Below, in pieces: positions 58,701 through 64,000 of a DNA stretch of 64,000 nucleotides (position 1 is the stretch's first letter; each line of letters opens with the position of its first letter). The stretch is from the NCBI GenBank assembly GCA_022376515.1, contig WTXI01000005.1, forward strand, positions 620,001-684,000, written 5' to 3'. Position numbers and translations under genes: made by a program. The DNA is from Lactifluus volemus (taxonomy: Eukaryota > Basidiomycota > Agaricomycetes > Russulales > Russulaceae). The notes beneath the pieces were generated by a model. That model made no database searches. It had not been told where the DNA came from and saw only the letters and a list, made by a program, of their open reading frames with translations.

Positions 58701-60968
58701 CCCCCTCCCCTTCGCCTTCTGCCGTTGTGTCTTTTCTCGAAGGAAAGCTAACGTGTAATTTTGCGCTTACTGTAGCATGCGCATTTCCTAGAATTTGGCG
58801 TTATTCGGACGTTCGAGTTCGTTTCACAGCTTCGTCGGATGAGCGTCATTGTCAAGCGTCTCCGGAGCACGAGCATGGAGATATACGTGAAGGGCGCACC
58901 CGAAGTAATGGTCGAGATTGCGAAAAGGATTCATGTGCGTGTTTTTGTTTGTGCGAAAGGGGCGGAACTGAGCGAACGGTGACAGTCCCGGATGACTACG
59001 ATGACCTCCTGTCATACTACACAAAGCGCGGGTACCGTGTGATCGCAATTGCGGGTAAGAGCATCGACGGGTTGTCATGGCTGAAAGCCCAGAGGATGAA
59101 GCGGTCAGTCTTTTGCCTTGACACACGAAAGGAACGCATCTTCACGACGACGTTACAGAGAGCAGGCTGAGTCCAGCCTTCGATTCCTAGGCTTGATCAT
59201 CTTCGAAAATAATTGAAGCCAGGGACAGCCCCAGCAATCCAAGCCTTGCGATCTGCACATCTTGCATGTAGGATGATTACTGGGACAATCCTTTGACAGC
59301 GATCAGCGTCGCGCAAGAGTGCAACCTTATTAGCCAGACGGCTCATGTGTTCACACCGTCATTTATCGAAGGCGAGTGTTTGGGATAAGCATGTCAAGTG
59401 TCCTCATGTCATTCTACTGACATCCCTGTGGGCAGGAAACGCAATGACCCCGCTAGCGAAGCTTTCTGGTCATCCATGGACGATCCGGCATGGAAGTTGG
59501 ATGACTACAGCTTGAAGCCACTGACGCCTCCTCCGCATCATTCATCGATGCTGATATGGTCGATTATCAAGACTACGTCGTTGTCATCACGGGTGATGTG
59601 TTCCGCTGGATGATCAACAACGCACCGCTCGAGACTCTGCACCGCGTATGTGCCCTGAACACTGCTTTGTGTGTCGTCATTGATGCAGTACACGCAGATG
59701 CTCGCACGATGCCAGGTCTTCGCACGTATGTCCCCAGACGAGAAGAATGAAGTTGTTGAACGGCTGCAGTCGATCGGATATACCGTCCTCATGTGCGGTG
59801 ACGGCGCAAATGACTGCGCGGCGCTCAAGGCTGCCGACGTCGGGTTGTCGTTATCCGAGGCGGAGGCGTCTGTTGCCGCGCCATTCACAAGCAAAACCCC
59901 GGACGTTGGATGTGTGCTGGAAGTCATCAAGGAAGGCCGTGCGGCTCTTGTGACGAGCTTTAGCTGCTTCAAGTACATGTAGGCCAACTCGTTATTTTTT
60001 GAGTGACGGCCTGGATTTCACTTCAATAATCACATCCATTCACAGGGCTCTCTATTCCCTCATCCAGTTCACGACAATCACTCTGTTGTATTCGTTCGCC
60101 TCATCTTTGGGAGATTTCCAGGTATGTGTCTTTGTGACTGTCGCCAAGAAAGTACTGAGTTGTGTCGGTAGTTTTTGTACATTGATCTATTTATTATAAT
60201 TCCTATTGCTGTCAGCAGTGAGTCATTACAAATTTTAATGTGACAAACGGTGATAGACGCTCGATAGTGGGTCGCACACTTCCGTACCCTTGGATACACC
60301 CCAGGAGGCCGACTGCGAGTCTTGTGTCAAGGAATGTCCTTGTCAGTATCATTGGCCAGATTGTCATCACGAGCGCGACACAGTTTTGGGCATTTTTCTG
60401 GGTGCGAAGCCAGCCTTGGTATGTTTTGATCACTCGGTAACATGAGGTTCGAGAGGGAGATTTAAATTTCCCAGGTATGCTCCCGCGAAGCCTGATGTCG
60501 GTTCGGATGACGACTACTTGCAAGCAACTAACTATGAAAACACGGCATTATTCTTGCTGTCTTGCTTCCAATACATCTTAGTGGCAGGGGTGTTCAGCAT
60601 CGGTCGGCCATACCGCAAATCCATGTGGACGAACGGTGCGTCTGCGTCAACTAGGCTAAATGATTGAAAACGAATATTTTTCTCCAGGGTGGCTCATGTT
60701 CTCCCTGGTCTCGCTTTCGCTGTTCAACTTGTCTGTCTTGCTTGCGCCAACCAAATTCGTCTCGGCACTCTTGGAACTCATGCCTGTTCCGATATCAGCT
60801 CGAATGACACTGCTGTGGGCCACCATCATCAATGTGGCTGTATCAATCGCTTATGAGCGGTGGGTCGCACAACTAGTCGCAGAATTGGTAGGGATGTTTG
60901 TATCGCACCATGAGAGTCGGCGACGGGTTAAGGACAGTAGGATGTACAGAGCGATAGAGAGGGAGTAG
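55719..60968 (+). CDS. YPK9: P5B-type ATPase (YPK9/ATP13A2-like), one apparent frameshift or ultrashort intron
   Basis: Vacuolar/endolysosomal P5B ATPase, related to polyamine exporters such as ATP13A2. [20 protein letters not shown] starts a disordered N-terminus of about 260 residues, then the [23 protein letters not shown]. Conserved parts in order: [13 protein letters not shown] [108 protein letters not shown] (P5 PPALP). The phosphorylation site is [31 protein letters not shown] and [45 protein letters not shown] follow. C-terminal helices run to MYRAIERE (60968). Near 57804-57825, before ALGLVTRTG, the frame shifts by one base (or a 20-nt intron). Confidence 0.92.
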
Positions 60969-61368
60969 AATTATAGAGTGGACAAAAAGGAGTTCAATTA
61001 ATGGTAACTTACCCGTTGCATAACGACCGGCTTGCAACTGCCGAAACCGGCTGATTCGGACCTTGTGACCCATTTGGTGGCGGTGTTTGTGGTGGTGGTC
61101 AAGTCGGCGCGGGTGCGAGGGTCTAGGTGGTGTTATAGACGTTGTCGTTGCTCTCTCTCTCGTTACCCCATTGTTCCCTTTTCCCTTTCTCTTTTTCTTG
61201 TTATTCTTTGCTCTGTGGGCAAATCACTTTCATATCATTCTTTCCTTTAATCCTCCACGACGCATTTACTCAACTAGCCGTCGTCTCTCTTGCTGGAGCA
61301 GGCACTCCAATCTTTCGCCATCTCTCTCTTCAAGCCCTCCAGGCGCCTTTGTTTCTCCATACTCACCC
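60969..61368. promoter_or_regulatory. Upstream region of the mucin-like gene
   Basis: About 400 bp. From 61140 on the plus strand is strongly C/T-rich (runs of CTCTCTCTC, CCCTTTTCCCTTTCTC), typical of promoters and 5' UTRs of highly expressed fungal genes. No other gene seen. Confidence 0.45.
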
Positions 61369-62334
61369 ATGCATCATCGAATGCATGTCGTCACTTTTGT
61401 TATTGCATTCGCCTTCTCCCTCTTCTGTCCAGTCTCTACAGCACCCTCAACGCCCTTTGGATCCGTTTCTAAGCCAATAACGACCCAAATAGTACAGACG
61501 ACTCAGACGTGCGTGTTACAGTTCTCTTTGAAGACCTGGTCGTCTAATCACCTCGGTTATTGTAGTCGGGGGGGTCCTGTAACCGAGACGTGTAACGTCA
61601 CGTTGACGCCGGTGACGGGACCAAATGGTGAACACTTAGTCCAAGTGGTGCGACAATGCACAGTAAGTGGTGGCTCGGGCTCGAATGCGCCGCCGCCACC
61701 GGCCAATTCTGCTCCACCTGCTGTGAGTCCCACTGTTAGTTCGCTGTTGTCACCGTAGTAACGACTTCCAAAGGTCACAATTTCCTCCTCACCGACTTTG
61801 TCTGCCGCGGTGGCCGGAAGCTCGGGATCAGCGTCATCAGCAAACCCTGGGGTATCAGTTAATGTGAGTCAACATTAAGCCTTGTCTGTCAACCGTACTC
61901 TAACCTTCTCTTAGGGCTTTTCATCAATCACGGTTTCCAGTGTCTCTCCGCCCTCATCACAAACTTCAACGACCTCGACGAAGCCCAAGGCGGCCACTTC
62001 CACTCCCACACCCCCGGCTACATCTACTAGTGGCACGTCACCTGCATCGGGTGCAGACAATGCCTCGTCATCTACCTCTTCTGCCACCCAAGCAGCAGCT
62101 TTCCAGATTCCTGGGAAGAAGATCTCTGTGCTCCCTATCGGCCTTGGTATTTTCGCGGGTATTTCAGTGATCGCCCTTATTGTGGTTGGTTTGGTCACCT
62201 ACGAACGGACAAAGTATCGCAAGGTATGTTACCTACGACTCTTGCTCGACCGTGGTATTGCTCACTAGTAATAATTATAGATATTCAGGCAGCGAAAACT
62301 GGCTGAGCAAGGTGCAGATATGGGCTACAACTAA
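61369..62334 (+). CDS. Mucin-like single-pass plasma-membrane protein
   Basis: Signal peptide MHHRMHVVTFVIAFAFSLFC (ATG 61369) and an ectodomain with a few Cys (TCVLQFSLKTW, GYCSRGG, TCNVTLTPVTGPNGEH, QCTVSGG). A Ser/Thr/Pro-rich stalk follows (SSVSPPSSQTSTTSTKPKAA) and then one TM helix, VLPIGLGIFAGISVIALIVV, with a short basic tail (ERTKYRK, then FRQRKLAEQGADMGYN-TAA). Introns begin GTGAGT at about 61722 and 61864 and GTATGT at 62224. The layout is like fungal cell-wall stress sensors (Mid2/Wsc type) and other mucin-like surface proteins, but I see no WSC domain. Function is open. Confidence 0.65.
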
Positions 62335-63279
62335 CTAAGCCTGAAAATTGCGCTCGACATCCCAGAATTCGGATAAACAATCTCTTGTTCCTTTCTTCCT
62401 CCCCAGGGTGTTGATACCTTGTATCTGTACTCTTGTTGTGACTGTCCTAGACCCTGTTCAGCACAGCGAGATTATTATATTATTGCTACAAAGTGTAGTC
62501 GTGGCAGTCGAGCCGTATATGTTTTCGTCACTCGTTTAAAGGTCAGCTATGTCTGTATAGCACTGGTAATGCATTGGGGTCATTTAGTGGTTTTGGACGC
62601 TTGATGGACTTGCTCCCCTTAGATACCCCCTGCCCCTGGGTCGCTAGCACCGAGCCAGTCACCAGGGGGTTGTATTTAATTGATTTATGATGTTGTTCAC
62701 GGATTAACGGATCCGACTGGGTCAGAACCCGCAATGATTGACAACTGATGAGACGGATATATTCACTATTCACCCACGCGTCTGATCAATCAATTCCACG
62801 CCTCATTATTGTTTCCCACATTTTTTACAAAATTCGGATTAAGAATAACCTATTTCAACAGAACGGGGAATACGCGAAAAGGCAATTGACAGGGGACGGG
62901 CGGGCAGCATGGCTGCGTGGCGTGGTGCTGTGTGATTCAAAGAAGCCTGGAAATTATGGCATTGAATTTCCTCTTGGAAAGAACGTTAACGGAACGGAAC
63001 CACCCCCACACACCTCAAGTTCCTCCTCAAGTTGCCACGCGGCTGCCTCGCTGCGGGATCGAGTTTGGAAAAAAAAAACGTGAGAGACGCGCGCAGTACA
63101 TGCAGCGAGAGAAGCTCATAAATGGACATTGTCTTGCCCACCTTCTGCAAAGATAAATAGCTGCGGATTCGCTCCCATGTAACGCTCGCGCGCTGTGAGG
63201 AATTCATCATCAACAACAGCGAAAAAGAAAAAAAAAAAGTTCTACTCGAATTTTTTTTTGAAAGGACCATCATCATTCA
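62335..63279. other. Intergenic region
   Basis: About 950 bp with no recognised gene. It has poly-A stretches at 63068-63077 and 63225-63238 and a T run at 63251-63259 just before the next start codon. Confidence 0.5.
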
Positions 63280-64000
63280 ATGTCGCACCGTCGTACTACT
63301 ACTTCTACTACGCATACACACACACCCAGGCAGCGCTCGTACGTCGTGACTATCGATGCAGGCACATTTGCCAACATCGAAATTGTCATCGAAGGTGGTC
63401 GCTACCATCGTAGAGGGGTCTGGCCGCCTCCGTCGATTCCTCGTAGTGAGCACGGACACGGCTACAAATTTGGATACGGTGCGTTCGCGTCCCTCATCTC
63501 ATTGTATGCGCACCGCCTCAAGGTGATTGACGACTCACTCTCTTACTTCCTCCCCCAATCCTCACGGGAAATTCTATACGTATCGGTTTTCGATCACGGA
63601 CAACAACCGACGATAGCTCCGACGTCGCCGGCAAAGCGGACTTCGTTTACGCCGCTGCATTCACAGCAACCGTCCATGTCGGCTGGGAGATCCCCATCCG
63701 CCGATACTCGAAGCAAAGTCGCGTACGAATGGGACCATGTGGCATCGCGACGCCGCATGGCTGAGGAGCGTGCAAGAGAGCAACAACGCCGGCGTGAAGA
63801 GGCGCGTTTGGCCGAAGCGCGTCGGGAAGCCGCCGAAGAGGCTCGGCGACGGCAAGCGCAACAACACCAACAACAACAACAGCAGCAGCAGCAGCAGAAG
63901 CAACGGCGGCAAGCGCTGCGCGAGGAACGGCGGAGACAAGAACGCATACAGCGTGCGCGCGAGATCGCAAACGCGTGGCGCACGTACGAGGGGCGCTGGG
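63280..64000 (+). CDS. Coiled-coil protein with polyglutamine tract (3' end outside window)
   Basis: Start ATG 63280: MSHRRTTTSTTHTHTPRQRS, then YVVTIDAGTFANIEIVIEGG, HRRGVWPPPSIPRSEHGHGY and KFGYG. An intron with donor gtgcgt at about 63480 leads to an exon containing VFDHGQQPTIAPTSPAKRTS and VAYEWDHVASRRRMAEERAR. The last 90 visible residues are an Arg/Glu/Ala helix of coiled-coil type, interrupted by a Gln run encoded by CAA/CAG repeats (about 63859-63897). The visible end is AWRTYEGRW. Many basidiomycete proteins of unknown role have such a charged helix ending in W-x2-YE-x-RW. The rest lies outside. Confidence 0.55.
   Translation, partial: MSHRRTTTSTTHTHTPRQRSYVVTIDAGTFANIEIVIEGGRYHRRGVWPPPSIPRSEHGHGYKFGYGAFASLISLYAHRLKVIDDSLSYFLPQSSREILYVSVFDHGQQPTIAPTSPAKRTSFTPLHSQQPSMSAGRSPSADTRSKVAYEWDHVASRRRMAEERAREQQRRREEARLAEARREAAEEARRRQAQQHQQQQQQQQQQKQRRQALREERRRQERIQRAREIANAWRTYEGRW

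Overview
The window is nuclear DNA of a filamentous basidiomycete, most likely an Agaricomycete. Genes are dense and alternate between strands. Nearly every gene is cut by many short GT-AG introns, mostly about 45-70 nt, often with a CTAAT- or CTGAC-like branch site. The content fits: a class II (fungal ligninolytic-type) heme peroxidase, a polysaccharide lyase 14 protein, a P450 monooxygenase and several Ser/Pro-rich proteins without recognisable domains. I cannot place it to order or species from sequence alone.

Layout. 1-3.2 kb: 3' end of phosphomevalonate kinase (ERG8) and a convergent AVT2-like amino-acid transporter. 3.5-4.7 kb: secreted PL14-type protein. 6.4-8.7 kb: NAR1 (cytosolic Fe-S assembly). 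9.2-11.6 kb: a small Cys-rich protein and the syntaxin TLG2, divergent around a purine-rich, G4-like promoter. 12.7-19.1 kb: chaperonin subunit CCT6 and a large disordered, probably nuclear protein. 19.9-24.4 kb: a tandem family of small secreted proteins, with two intact copies and two decayed ones; the duplication also carried a piece of the neighbouring HEM15 gene. 24.5-30.9 kb: ferrochelatase HEM15, an SNG1-like membrane protein and a membrane RING-H2 protein. 31.3-34.7 kb: a small membrane protein and GYP5 (Rab GAP). 34.9-36.6 kb: a class II peroxidase pseudogene and a doubtful gene. 37.3-41.1 kb: a single-pass membrane protein and a P450. 42.3-45.5 kb: two disordered proteins. 46.0-48.9 kb: bleomycin hydrolase BLH1 and a mitochondrial J-domain protein. 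49.4-50.9 kb: class II peroxidase. 50.9-53.3 kb: gene-poor, with several hairpins. 53.3-61 kb: mitochondrial BCKDH/PDH-type kinase, divergent from a P5B ATPase (YPK9 type). 61.4-64 kb: a mucin-like membrane protein and the start of a coiled-coil/polyQ protein.

Most genes are unlinked housekeeping functions (isoprenoid, heme, Fe-S, chaperonin, vesicle traffic, mitochondrial kinase). I see no biosynthetic cluster. The two themes that stand out are the young secreted-protein tandem array with its passenger HEM15 fragment, and the living/dead pair of class II peroxidases about 14 kb apart on the same strand. Four otherwise well-conserved genes (TLG2, BLH1, the peroxidase, the P5B ATPase) each show one apparent single-base loss. 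This pattern points to assembly indels rather than four independent gene deaths.
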